The notes under the pieces: generated by a model | What the model was told of the DNA's origin: nothing | The model's input: only the letters and a program-made list of their open reading frames with translations | Databases searched by the model: none | Assembly: GCA_035403465.1 (NCBI GenBank) | Contig: DAONFG010000005.1 | Coordinates: forward strand, 1 to 64,000 | Length of the DNA stretch: 64,000 bases | Direction of reading: 5' to 3' | From: JAAYBQ01 sp035403465 | GTDB taxonomy: Bacteria; Spirochaetota; UBA4802; UBA5550 | Part shown: piece by piece, positions 16,469 through 25,214 of the stretch | Position numbering within the stretch: the stretch's first letter is position 1 | Layout of the letters: each line of letters starts with the position of its first letter | Translations under genes and position numbers: made by a program

Positions 16469-17443
16469 ATGAACGAGGAAAAGGTTGAACTTCTCCGTAA
16501 AGTGGATATATTTTCACAGCTTGCGGAATACGAGCTTGATACCATTGCAGAATACAGCGAGTATGTGAAGCTGAAAAAGGGCGCTGCCGTTTTCAGCAAC
16601 GGTGCGGAATCTAATGAACTGTATGTTGTGGATCGCGGCCGCATAGGTATCATCGGGTTTGAGACCGACGGTGATGCCATGATAGCGCAGATTGTCGAAG
16701 GGGAGTCTTTCGGTGAGTTGGATTTCCTCGGGCGTACCCCGCGCAACGCCGGCGCATTCGCAGAGGAGGATTCCATGCTGCTCTGCTTCCCCGGTAAAAG
16801 TTTCAAGGCTGACGAAGTATTCCTGAAACATCCGGTCATATTCGCCCGCATGCTCTACAAGCTCCTTGCTACAATATCATGCCGCATCTGGAACGTCAAC
16901 AAGATGCTATACGGAAAAACCGGGTGGCTCCTTGATCTCCACAAGCAGCTTTTAAGCGACAAGATGACCGGGCTGTACAACCAGACATTTCTGAAGGAAG
17001 ATTTCATGAATATGCTTCCGGACATAGGTAAAAGCGTCTCGCTGATTATGATTAAACCTGATAATTTTAAAGAGATTAATGATATCTACGGGCATGTTGC
17101 AGGCGACCAGGTCCTGAACCTGATGGCAATTTTTTTACAGTCCGAACTGGGAGAGGATGATATTGGCGTTCGCTACCGGGGTGATGAGTACGCAGCCATA
17201 CTTATAGACACTGACAGGGACGAGGCCGTTGCAAAAGCCGCGGAAATACGAAAAGCATTCAGGGAGATGGACATATCACGAATCACAGGTTCGGGAAAAT
17301 TGGTTATAACAACAAGCATAGGGATTGCGGTTTACCCCGATGATGCGGACAACAGCTCCGACCTTGTAACAATAGCATATGACAGGATGTACGCCGCTAG
17401 AAAAAGCGGAAACATCACATTGGCACAGAACGGGACACCATGA
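16469..17443 (+). CDS. Cyclic-nucleotide-binding domain plus degenerate GGDEF
   Basis: This 324-residue protein has an N-terminal cNMP-binding-like beta-roll (~14-125, GAESNELYVVDRGRIGIIGF and GESFGELDFLG). The C-terminal GGDEF domain (~160-320) is altered: the signature reads RGDEY instead of GGDEF. The first metal-binding Asp of the canonical LDxDxFK is Lys (MIKPDNFKEIND). The guanine-contacting Asn and Asp (IND...GHVAGD) are kept. Alone it is probably not a diguanylate cyclase. Its stop overlaps the start of the next, similar gene by 4 nt, so the products are made together and could pair. A good promoter lies 115 nt upstream. Confidence 0.87.
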   Translation: MNEEKVELLRKVDIFSQLAEYELDTIAEYSEYVKLKKGAAVFSNGAESNELYVVDRGRIGIIGFETDGDAMIAQIVEGESFGELDFLGRTPRNAGAFAEEDSMLLCFPGKSFKADEVFLKHPVIFARMLYKLLATISCRIWNVNKMLYGKTGWLLDLHKQLLSDKMTGLYNQTFLKEDFMNMLPDIGKSVSLIMIKPDNFKEINDIYGHVAGDQVLNLMAIFLQSELGEDDIGVRYRGDEYAAILIDTDRDEAVAKAAEIRKAFREMDISRITGSGKLVITTSIGIAVYPDDADNSSDLVTIAYDRMYAARKSGNITLAQNGTP

Positions 17444-18402
17444 TAAAATACTTCAGGCAGCTTGAAATATTCAAAGCATTAAGCGATGAGGAGCTTTCCC
17501 TGCTGGAGCACTGCTCCTCTGTAAAAACATATAATACCGATGACGTCATACTCGGTCACAGCAGTACAAAACGTGACCTGTACATAATTCTCAGCGGCCG
17601 GGTGCTCAGCACCCTTAAGCTGCCCGGAACCCTTGACCGCAAGTTCGGAGAGCTGGTGTCCGGAGATTTCTTCGGCGAGAGTTCTGTCTTCGGGAACCTC
17701 CCCCTTTTCAATACATACACCGCGGCAGACAAAGCTGAACTGCTCATCATAAACGAAAAAGGATTCTCCGGACTGATCGAAAAAAATCCGGCTGCCGCAA
17801 CAAAACTCATCTCGGTTCTTCTGAGCGGAACCATCAGGCAGTTCCGCAAGTCGAGCGGCTTCCTTGCACAGGTTGTACAGTGGGGAGAAAATGCAAGCCG
17901 CCGCACAATCACGGACGAGCTGACAGGTATTTATAACCGCGCATTCCTTGACGATGCCGTTGAAAGTTTTTTCAACATATCAAAGAGCAACTACAAGCCG
18001 GTCTCACTTCTCATGCTCGATGTTGACAACTGCCGTAAAATCAATGAAACGCTGGACCATGAAACAGGCAACAGGGTGATCTGCGAATTTGCAGCAATCA
18101 TAAAAAACATAATAAGCAGGCAGGGGATAATCGCAAGGTACGGCGGGGACGAGTTTTCCATACTTCTGCCTGAAACCAACAGGGAGCAGGCGCTGGCTAT
18201 TGCCGAAGAGATACGCAGGACAGTTGATGATTATGATTTTTCAGGGTTTCTGAAGGGGAACGATATAAAAATCACAACAAGTATCGGGGTCAGTTCGTTC
18301 CCGGAAACGGCAACTGAACTTGAAGCCTTCAGGACAAAGGCGGACGATTCCCTTTACAGGGCCAAAGAGCAGGGGAAGAACCGCATCGCATGCGTTGATT
18401 AG
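17440..18402 (+). CDS. Cyclic-nucleotide-binding domain plus GGDEF diguanylate cyclase
   Basis: This 320-residue protein is a paralogue of the preceding one, with a cNMP-binding domain (~10-115, STKRDLYIILSGRVLSTLKL; GDFFGESSVFG) and a GGDEF domain (~155-318). The signature ARYGGDEFSIL and the metal Asp (LMLDVDN) are intact. However, the usual FKxIND...GHxxGD segment reads CRKINETLDHETGN, so the guanine-binding Asp is Asn. No RxxD inhibitory site precedes the signature. The family makes c-di-GMP from two GTP across a dimer interface. Together with its neighbour it offers complementary half-sites, so heterodimer function is an attractive inference. Confidence 0.88.
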   Translation: MIKYFRQLEIFKALSDEELSLLEHCSSVKTYNTDDVILGHSSTKRDLYIILSGRVLSTLKLPGTLDRKFGELVSGDFFGESSVFGNLPLFNTYTAADKAELLIINEKGFSGLIEKNPAAATKLISVLLSGTIRQFRKSSGFLAQVVQWGENASRRTITDELTGIYNRAFLDDAVESFFNISKSNYKPVSLLMLDVDNCRKINETLDHETGNRVICEFAAIIKNIISRQGIIARYGGDEFSILLPETNREQALAIAEEIRRTVDDYDFSGFLKGNDIKITTSIGVSSFPETATELEAFRTKADDSLYRAKEQGKNRIACVD

Positions 18403-18518
18403 ACTGAGGCCGCGAAGTTCCCGGCGAAACTCCTCCTAAAGGCTTGACAAAAAATTCCCGCATCCGATACCTGTTATATTTCCGCTGAGAAATCCGCAGT
18501 TGAAACAGGAACTGATAA

Positions 18519-19076
18519 ATGATATACACTGTAACAAGCCTGGTTCTTATCTTCCTTGCCAGGGTCACTGATGTCTCCATCGGCACATTCAGGATCATAC
18601 TCGTGTCGCGGGGATACCAGCGCATAGCCCCATTTCTCGGGTTCTTCGAGGTGCTCATATGGATCACTGCAATCAGCCACGTCATGAAAAATCTCAACAG
18701 CGTATGGAGCTACATTTTCTACGCCGCCGGTTTTGCCACGGGAACATTTGCCGGCATGAAGCTCGAATCCATAATATCCATAGGCTACCAGTCAGTAAGA
18801 ATAATACCGACAGAAAAGGTCACGGCCCTTCCCCTGGTGCTGCGCGAGGAGGGTTTCGGCATAACCACGGTCTCCGGCAGGGGAATGAAAGATAACGTCG
18901 TGATCATATATACCACCGTGCCCAGGAGCAGGGTGAAGCAGCTGCTGCAGATAGTTGAGACGTTTGAACCGAACGCGTTCATAACCATCGAGGATGTACG
19001 ATCGCACAAATCCGGTTTTGTATCGCAGCCCGGATATTCCGCGAAGACGGAAAAAGGCATTGCAAAAAGGAAGTAA
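18519..19076 (+). CDS. UPF0316 / DUF2179 membrane protein
   Basis: This 185-residue protein has three N-terminal membrane segments (~1-22, ~38-56, ~62-82, including LVLIFLARVTDVSIGTFRII). A cytoplasmic DUF2179 domain follows (SIGYQSVRIIPTEKV...GFGITTVSGRGMKD). This arrangement matches the UPF0316/YebE-type family, whose role is unknown; the DUF2179 domain is thought to sense small ligands. AGGAA precedes the ATG. A TTGACA at 18444-18449 may be its promoter's -35 box. The downstream Cys-cluster gene overlaps or abuts it and may be coupled. Confidence 0.85.
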   Translation: MIYTVTSLVLIFLARVTDVSIGTFRIILVSRGYQRIAPFLGFFEVLIWITAISHVMKNLNSVWSYIFYAAGFATGTFAGMKLESIISIGYQSVRIIPTEKVTALPLVLREEGFGITTVSGRGMKDNVVIIYTTVPRSRVKQLLQIVETFEPNAFITIEDVRSHKSGFVSQPGYSAKTEKGIAKRK

Positions 19077-19500
19077 ATTATCTGAATGCAGCTGCCCGCA
19101 GTGCATAAGCGCATGCAGACAGGATCCCGGCAGGCTTGTGCCGGCCGACCTGCCCGTGCTTGCCGCGTTCCTTGACCTCTCTGTTGATGAACTCATAGCC
19201 GCGTACCTTGTCAAGATCCCGCTTTCAGAGAAGGAGAAGGTCTATGCACTTGCCCCTGCAAAACTCAAAGGGAAAAGGTTCCTCGCAGACCCGGGAACAG
19301 TTGTACGGGCATACTATACGTCAGAGCGCGGCACCTGCGTCTTTCTTGACGAAAACGGTCTCTGCACTGTTCATGGTGCCAAACCATTTGAATGCGGCGC
19401 GTACATGGGATGTAAAAATACATTCCTTGGAAAACCATACAGGGAAAGACTGGTCGAAGAGTATTTCATGCAGAAGTGGAAAAAGTTCAGGCAGGTATAA
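19060..19500 (+). CDS. YkgJ-type cysteine-cluster protein
   Basis: The ~146-residue protein carries an N-terminal CSCPQCISAC cluster and a C-terminal GTCVFLDENGLCTVHGAKPF segment with ECGAYMGC. This is the pattern of the YkgJ/CxxCxxCC family, which probably binds zinc or an iron-sulfur cluster. A TTG at 19060 inside the end of the UPF0316 gene gives a 17-nt overlap. An ATG at 18994 would require an 83-nt overlap and adds a non-conserved basic leader, so I prefer the TTG. Function is unknown. It ends convergently with a PilJ remnant. Confidence 0.7.
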   Translation: MQKGSKLSECSCPQCISACRQDPGRLVPADLPVLAAFLDLSVDELIAAYLVKIPLSEKEKVYALAPAKLKGKRFLADPGTVVRAYYTSERGTCVFLDENGLCTVHGAKPFECGAYMGCKNTFLGKPYRERLVEEYFMQKWKKFRQV

Positions 19501-19774
19501 ATGCAGTCCGCGGGCATGATTCACTTCTTATCCGGAATTCCGGGATAGAGTTTTTCAGCGCAGTCCGGGCATTAATCCGGTTTTGCGAATAAAGTATGAC
19601 CTCCCTGGAAAGCTTCTGCGTAAGCATCCGCTGCCTGCCAAGCAGGTTAATCCTGATTCCGTCATATTTCTGTTTTTGAACAAACCCGGCCGCGATCACA
19701 ATCTGGGCAGAAAGCAGTGCAACGACAACAGGATATAACACATATGCGGGCCTGATCCTGCTTTTTCTGGTCAT
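19487..19774 (-). pseudogene. Truncated PilJ-type sensor N-terminal fragment
   Basis: The 95-codon frame encodes one membrane helix (~12-32) and then GIRINLLGRQRMLTQKLSRE, the hallmark of the PilJ/type IV pili methyl-accepting N-terminal sensor domain. After NSIPEF the similarity stops and the reading ends in an unrelated 15-residue tail overlapping the convergent YkgJ-type stop. Full proteins with this domain continue into a second membrane helix and a signalling module, absent here. It looks like a gene remnant, although expression as a small membrane protein cannot be excluded. Confidence 0.6.
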
Positions 19775-19900
19775 TGGAATTCCCTTTATAACTATTAAGT
19801 ATTAATTGATGCAATGCATACTCACATCATTCCAGTGTGATAAACCTGACTGAACTTTGTTACCGCAGGATGATTATAATATCTCCGCCTACTGGTATAA

Positions 19901-21040
19901 TCAATCAAGTCTGAAAGTGATATTGATAGATGTTCCAGTGGCTCCTTCAACATGGAATTCACCGCCGATCTGCTCTGCAAGCATGCGCACAAGCATAAAT
20001 CCCATGCTCCCGGTTGTGTACGGATCAAATCCTTCCGGGAGCCCGGATCCTGAGTCCGAAACATGGAGGCATGCCGAGGATCCGTCTGCATGGAGGCGCA
20101 CCATGATCTCTCCCGGCACATTCCCGGGATATGCATATTTCAGCGCGTTTGTAATAAGCTCATTCAGTATAAGGCCCAGCGGAACAGCGCGCCTGGTCTC
20201 GATCCTGATGTCTGCGAGTTCTGTCGAAAGACTGATCCTGCCTGTCTCGGGCATGTATGTTTTCAGAATCGAGCCTGCCAGGTCTCCTATGTAAAGGTTC
20301 AGGTCGATGTGAGTGACATCATCCGAAAGATAGAGCCGTTCATAAATCCCCATAATTGACGAGATCCTGCTGCGCGCATCGGCAAGAATACTCCTTGCAA
20401 GGTCATCTGTAACCCGTTCCCTCTCCAGGCTCAGCAGCCCTGACACCACCCCCAGGTTATTCTTCACGCGGTGGTGCAGTTCCTTCATTAAAATATCCCT
20501 GTGCGAAAGGAGCTGCCGCATTGCAGCCTCATCTTTTTTGAGCTGTTCATTCGCAGCTTCAAGTTCACGGTTTGTCCTCTGCAGTTCATCTATGGTCTGC
20601 TTCAGCTCAGCGTTCACTACCTTGATCCGGTGTTTTCTCTCCTTCAGGTCTTTATGCGCATCGAAGAGTTTAAAGGCCATCTTGATTGATGCGTCAAGTA
20701 CGCGTATACCTGAGTTCTTTACAACGTAACCGTACGAGGTGATCTTTTCAGTCCTGCCGACCACATCCTTTTCGGTATGCGACGACAGGAAGAGTACGGG
20801 GATGTCATGGTTGAAAAGTATCCTGTTTGCGGCTTCAGTGCCGTCGATTCCTTCACCAAGGTCAATATCTATGAGGATCAGGTCGTACAGGTCACACTTT
20901 TCATCAATCACCCCTACTGCTTTTTCCCCGGAATTTACATGCGTCACCGCGTAACCCTCATTACGCAGCTGCTGTGTTTCGAGCAGCGCTATTACAGGTT
21001 CATCCTCAACAAGCAGAATCCTTTTAAAATTACCCTCCAT
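19901..21040 (-). CDS. Receiver domain fused to HisKA_2 histidine kinase
   Basis: This 379-residue soluble protein has an N-terminal response-regulator receiver domain (~6-125; ILLVEDEP, phosphoacceptor Asp in LILIDIDLGEG, VLFLSSH, YVVKNS). A coiled coil (~130-175) follows, then a HisKA_2 dimerisation box with phosphoacceptor His (LMKELHHRVKNNLGVVSGLL) and an HATPase domain (ELITNALKYAY; DSGSGLPEG). Receiver-first hybrids with this kinase class are frequent in spirochaetes. The presence of both domains suggests a phosphorelay intermediate that takes signal from another kinase. No output regulator adjoins it. The hemerythrin gene lies 16 nt upstream on the same strand and may be cotranscribed. 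Confidence 0.9.
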   Translation of the reverse strand: MEGNFKRILLVEDEPVIALLETQQLRNEGYAVTHVNSGEKAVGVIDEKCDLYDLILIDIDLGEGIDGTEAANRILFNHDIPVLFLSSHTEKDVVGRTEKITSYGYVVKNSGIRVLDASIKMAFKLFDAHKDLKERKHRIKVVNAELKQTIDELQRTNRELEAANEQLKKDEAAMRQLLSHRDILMKELHHRVKNNLGVVSGLLSLERERVTDDLARSILADARSRISSIMGIYERLYLSDDVTHIDLNLYIGDLAGSILKTYMPETGRISLSTELADIRIETRRAVPLGLILNELITNALKYAYPGNVPGEIMVRLHADGSSACLHVSDSGSGLPEGFDPYTTGSMGFMLVRMLAEQIGGEFHVEGATGTSINITFRLD

Positions 21041-21056
21041 GCTGCAGAACCCGGCT

Positions 21057-21596
21057 CTACTGGTATGCGCCTTTTAACAGGCCGGGGATGTTGTAGAGTT
21101 CTTCAATCCTGGCTATTCCAGTCACAGTGACGTCAAACTGATCCAGCTCCCTTCCCATCTTCTCAATTGAGGCCTGGTCCATCTTTGAATCAGCAAGTGG
21201 AAATAATTCATGGATTTCCTTCTCAATATGTAAGCGCGCCCTGGCAGTATAGTCTTCCGCAGCCTTAATAAACTTGTCCCTGTGAAAGGGTATGTGAGTC
21301 AGTGCATCCTCCATGAGACGTGTGTAACCCTGCAGCGCGTGGTGCTGCGCGGTCAGGGCTTCCAGCATTCCGTTCTGGTGAAGTATACCTGCATTCTCCA
21401 TCGCAGGGAACACAATGCTCTCCTCCCTTGCCCGGTGATACTTCCCGGTGAACGAAACAATAAAATCAAGGATTATAGTCAGGTCTTCAGCAGGGACATC
21501 GTTCCCGGCTTCCATATTTCTGCAGACAGACTCAAGAACTTCCAGAAAATCAAGAATGGCATCATGTTCTCTTTTAAGAAGATCAGCCGTTTTCAT
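21057..21596 (-). CDS. Hemerythrin-like HHE domain protein
   Basis: This 179-residue helical protein carries the diiron ligand set: LLKREHDAIL, KYHRAREESIVFP, TAQHHALQG and HIEKEIHELFP. These provide the His and Glu residues of a hemerythrin four-helix bundle. Members bind oxygen or protect iron from it, and several act in redox or NO sensing. It directly precedes the receiver-kinase gene with a 16-nt gap, so it could be the sensory input of that kinase, an inference worth testing. GGGGAGGA gives a strong ribosome site. Confidence 0.87.
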   Translation of the reverse strand: MKTADLLKREHDAILDFLEVLESVCRNMEAGNDVPAEDLTIILDFIVSFTGKYHRAREESIVFPAMENAGILHQNGMLEALTAQHHALQGYTRLMEDALTHIPFHRDKFIKAAEDYTARARLHIEKEIHELFPLADSKMDQASIEKMGRELDQFDVTVTGIARIEELYNIPGLLKGAYQ

Positions 21597-21761
21597 AGAA
21601 TCCTCCCCGGATATTTACAAAATAACCGGCTGGAAAGAAAATTTCCAGAAAATGCGCGGTTTTGAATGACGGAAATTTAAATATAGCCGGATCATACAAA
21701 CCTTTTTTTATTGCCGCACCCCGGTCTCAACTGTTATTTTACAGCACAGGAGGATCACCTG

Positions 21762-23684
21762 ATGGCAGATATCAAGGACATGCTTCAGTGGCTTTTAAAC
21801 GAAGTCAATATATGGATAACCAAGGGAATCATCACGCCTGAACAGAGAGACCGGATTCTAAAGCTCTACAAGGTGCAGGCGCAGAATTCAATTAAACCTG
21901 CGGCTCAGAAGGCTGCGGTAAAACATACGGGCCGCATCAACCTGGCAAGGGTCATTCTTGTTCTCGCTGTGGTGTGTATAGCAGTGGGGCTTGTTATATT
22001 CTACGCGTCCAACTGGCGCAGGATGCCGCCGGGTGTCAAGATGGCACAGGTCTTTCTCCTGATCCTTACATGCTATGGTGCATCATGGTTCCTGCTCTTT
22101 GTTAAAAAAGAGATCTTCATCGGCAGGCTGATCCTGATGCTTGCAATGGTCACCTTCGGTATAGGCATAATGCTCGTTGCGCAGATATACCACATAAGTT
22201 CGCACCCCACGAACGGGCTGCTTGTCTGGGCAATCGGCACTCTGCTGCTCTCAGCAGTTTTGGATGAACAGTGGGGATACTACATGTCCCTTGCCCTCTT
22301 TACAATTTGGGACTACTGGGAGGTTGTGGAATACGGGAATGCCGCTTACCTGTTCATTGCCCCGCTGCTTGTTCTTGCACTGTTTTACTACAGGCGCAGC
22401 GACAGGACAGGTCTTGTGCTCTCTGTATCGCTCATGATAATATACTTTTTCCAGGTTAACATACACTGGGCTGGTGCTGCGGATTATAACAATAAACATG
22501 TGACTGAAGCCGCTTTCATGTACATGCTCTACGGGTTCGGGCCCCTGCTGATGGTTGCAGGAAGAATGATGCGCTTCAATGAGAAACTTGAATATTCAGG
22601 ATATGTTGTTACGTTAACCGGATGGATCACTTTCATGGTCCCCCTGCTTACACTCTCATGGCCTTATAAAATACCTGACACAACTCCGCTTATACTCTTC
22701 CCGCGGGGCACATGGATTCAATCGGGGCAGTTTGCAGCCTTCATTCTTTTATCCGCAGCAGGCATACGCAAGCTGTCATCCATGGATGTTAAGCCGCATA
22801 TATACATCCCTTTTATTCTCACTGCTTTAATCCTCGTCATGGTTCCGCATTACAGCACAACAGCACGCATGATATCGACACACATTGCCATTGTCGGGCT
22901 GATAGCATCATCACTTTCATTCGCATACCTTGTTCCCGGCGAATGGCACATTGAAAAGGGGATGGCCTTCCTTTTAACAATCGCAATGTTCATTGTCAAA
23001 TGGCTCGGGCTCACCGGGAGCGCATTCGCTGACAACGGGTACATGGTTGCCTACCTTGTGGGATTCGTAATTTTTGCCACGGTATGTTTTCTTGTTAACA
23101 GGCTTGTTAAACACCTGGCTGAGGGGAAATCATATCCTTCAATGATCATGGACATCATTACGGCAGTCGCGATCTGGTTTACGCTATACACTGCGTCATT
23201 TAAAATCGAAAACCAGGTGTCGATATTCAAGGCTGATACAGTGGTAATCGTAATGCTCTTCCTGTTCATAACACTTGCTGTTATATTGTACATGGTCCTC
23301 ATGGCAAGGCTGAAGCAGAACAGGACAATCATATACCTCTCGATGATAGTTTTTATTACATCGGGCATTGCACTCTTCATCGCGCGCGGAGAGGTGTCGT
23401 GGATTGCCTACTCGCTTATATTTAACATCCTGCTTTTTATCGCTACTGGAACCGCAATCTACTACAGCACGGTGATACAGTCCAGGGCGCTCCTGAACGT
23501 GGCTGTATGCGCCTTCATAGTCCACATAGGCACGCGGTATTTTGACCTCTTCTGGGACATGCTCTCTGGATCGGTTCTCTTTATCACAACAGGCATCATA
23601 GGTTTAGCGGGCGGGTATATCCTCGATAAGAAACGGCGTCAGCTGATAAACACTTTTGATTCAGCGGAGGGAGACCATGAATAG
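21762..23684 (+). CDS. DUF2157/DUF4401-type polytopic membrane protein
   Basis: The ~640-residue protein starts with a soluble segment (~1-60, WITKGIITPEQRDRILKLY) typical of DUF2157. About eighteen membrane helices follow, the first being LARVILVLAVVCIAVGLVIF then YASNWRRMPPG. DUF2157 proteins are usually encoded next to a GDYXXLXY-domain protein, as here. Their function is unknown. AGGAGG eight nt before the ATG at 21762 decides the start. It overlaps the next gene by 8 nt. Confidence 0.87.
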   Translation: MADIKDMLQWLLNEVNIWITKGIITPEQRDRILKLYKVQAQNSIKPAAQKAAVKHTGRINLARVILVLAVVCIAVGLVIFYASNWRRMPPGVKMAQVFLLILTCYGASWFLLFVKKEIFIGRLILMLAMVTFGIGIMLVAQIYHISSHPTNGLLVWAIGTLLLSAVLDEQWGYYMSLALFTIWDYWEVVEYGNAAYLFIAPLLVLALFYYRRSDRTGLVLSVSLMIIYFFQVNIHWAGAADYNNKHVTEAAFMYMLYGFGPLLMVAGRMMRFNEKLEYSGYVVTLTGWITFMVPLLTLSWPYKIPDTTPLILFPRGTWIQSGQFAAFILLSAAGIRKLSSMDVKPHIYIPFILTALILVMVPHYSTTARMISTHIAIVGLIASSLSFAYLVPGEWHIEKGMAFLLTIAMFIVKWLGLTGSAFADNGYMVAYLVGFVIFATVCFLVNRLVKHLAEGKSYPSMIMDIITAVAIWFTLYTASFKIENQVSIFKADTVVIVMLFLFITLAVILYMVLMARLKQNRTIIYLSMIVFITSGIALFIARGEVSWIAYSLIFNILLFIATGTAIYYSTVIQSRALLNVAVCAFIVHIGTRYFDLFWDMLSGSVLFITTGIIGLAGGYILDKKRRQLINTFDSAEGDHE

Positions 23685-24216
23685 TTACAAAAAAATACTC
23701 ATGCCGGTAATAGTACTGCTTCAGGTAGCAGTACTGGTGTTCATGGCCGCGAAGCAGGAGTACATACTTGCTGCAGGCGAAAAGATACTGCTCAAGTGTC
23801 AACCCGTTGATCCGCGAAGTCTCTTCAGCGGCGACTACGTTATCCTGAACTACGAGATCACGCGGACTGACCTGGAGACAATTACTGTAAAGGACGGTGA
23901 AAAACGGTCCTTCGACATCAACGAAACGATTTACATTGCGCTCGATAAATCAAAGATGGATAAATACTGGAAGGCGGCTGCCGCATCGCGTGATATTGAC
24001 TGGCTCAGGTCAAGGTACAAAACAGTTATCCAGGGACGGATAGACCAGTACTACAACATCAAGTTCGGGCTGGAGGATTACTTTGTTCCCCAGAACGAAG
24101 GCAGGGAGCTAGAAAGAGACCTGGACAATGTCCACGTTGAAGTTTCGGTGATGCCCGACGGAAGCAGTGCCATATCAAGACTGTTTCTTAATGACAGGGA
24201 GGTGAGGTTCTACTGA
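23677..24216 (+). CDS. GDYXXLXY-domain membrane-anchored protein
   Basis: This 179-residue protein has an N-terminal anchor (~5-25) and the family motif DPRSLFSGDYVILNYEI (~45-61). A beta-rich extracytoplasmic domain follows (GRIDQYYNIKFGLEDYFVPQ). GDYXXLXY proteins form conserved pairs with DUF2157/DUF4401 membrane proteins, and no activity is known. Strong GGAGGGAGA precedes the ATG at 23677, whose codon overlaps the upstream stop region, indicating coupled translation and probable complex formation. Confidence 0.87.
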   Translation: MNSYKKILMPVIVLLQVAVLVFMAAKQEYILAAGEKILLKCQPVDPRSLFSGDYVILNYEITRTDLETITVKDGEKRSFDINETIYIALDKSKMDKYWKAAAASRDIDWLRSRYKTVIQGRIDQYYNIKFGLEDYFVPQNEGRELERDLDNVHVEVSVMPDGSSAISRLFLNDREVRFY

Positions 24217-24441
24217 ACCCCGCCCTCACCTCTACTGTTCATAAAAAATTATATAAAATCAGCGTGCTTATACCCGGTTACAGACCGTAATCACAGTAAA
24301 GTATCAAATTTATTAATTTTTGAAAGTTTTTTACTGTGGAAATCATCATTTTCAATAATTCCGTTACCTGTACCAGCAAAGCACTGCTGACATCATCAGA
24401 AAGATATGAGTTGTCGCACATGTAACTGAACCACGAGTGGA

Positions 24442-24512
24442 GGCTCTGACCCTCTTGCAAACCAACATGGCAGGATATAAAATGATAACAAATAAAAAAA
24501 TGCTCTGACCCC
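24442..24512 (+). repeat. Two forward REP copies upstream of the transposase
   Basis: GGCTCTGACCC at 24442-24452 and TGCTCTGACCCC at 24501-24512 lie in tandem, 59 nt apart, just before the REP-associated transposase gene. With the reverse copy at 25184 they bracket the gene. The rest of the gap 24217-24585 shows only A/T-rich sequence and no supported gene. Confidence 0.65.
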
Positions 24513-24585
24513 GGCAAAATCTTTTAATTATCTCCACCTTAAAAACGTATAGATATCAGATACTGATATTTATACGGAGGCTTGT

Positions 24586-25176
24586 ATGCCCAGACCTTTA
24601 AGGACAATAATGCAGGGTGTAACCTATCACTGCTACACAAGATGCCGCGGAAAGCGGGACTTGCTGAAAGGCAGGTACGGAAAGAGGTACTTCATCGAAT
24701 CAATACATATGTGCCAGGAAAAATACGATTTTGAACTCATCGCCGCGGAAACAGTTGCCAATCACATCCATCTCATAATAAAAACTGTTGAGGCTAAGGA
24801 GACAATATCGCTCATCATGCAGTTTATTAAAGCGCGAATGGCTGAGAAATACAACCGCGCAACAGGTGAATCGGGGCCGTTCTGGAACGAGCGTTTCGGT
24901 TCCACGATAATTGAGGAATCCGACAATCCTGAAGATTACCTGCTCTGGTTATTGTGGTATATCGGGTATAATCCCGTGCGTAAAGGGCTCTCCCGCGATC
25001 CTCGTAAAAACGAGATCGGCTTCATAAACTGCTACCTCGATGAAAATTTCGTATCACCACTGCGGTTTACCCTGCATGAATATTTTCACAGGCTGGGCCG
25101 GAATTTTAAGGAATGTGCTGATAAATTCCTTGTATATGAGGATGCGTACCGGAAGAGGTTTGCTTTGTGGATTTAG
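24586..25176 (+). CDS. REP-associated tyrosine transposase (RAYT, Y1/HUH)
   Basis: This 196-residue protein has the HUH metal-binding motif ANHIHLIIKT (~63-72), the downstream Trp-Asn-Glu motif GPFWNERFGSTII, and the catalytic-tyrosine region LWYIGYNPVRKGL of RAYT proteins (IS200-like Y1 transposase domain). These enzymes are domesticated relatives of IS200 transposases that cut and spread REP palindromes. Flanking repeats GCTCTGACC/GGTCAGAGC in inverted orientation and eight more copies nearby support an active or recently active role. GGAGG precedes the ATG. The frame is intact. Confidence 0.9.
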   Translation: MPRPLRTIMQGVTYHCYTRCRGKRDLLKGRYGKRYFIESIHMCQEKYDFELIAAETVANHIHLIIKTVEAKETISLIMQFIKARMAEKYNRATGESGPFWNERFGSTIIEESDNPEDYLLWLLWYIGYNPVRKGLSRDPRKNEIGFINCYLDENFVSPLRFTLHEYFHRLGRNFKECADKFLVYEDAYRKRFALWI

Positions 25177-25183
25177 GGGGGGC

Positions 25184-25195
25184 GGGTCAGAGCCC
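25184..25195 (-). repeat. Reverse REP copy just after the transposase
   Basis: GGGTCAGAGCCC begins 8 nt after the transposase stop and is the inverted partner of the copies at 24442 and 24501. Each copy can itself form a short GGG/CCC hairpin with a TCAGAG loop. Confidence 0.65.
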
Positions 25196-25214
25196 GGAGA
25201 TTGCGAGAAGCTAT

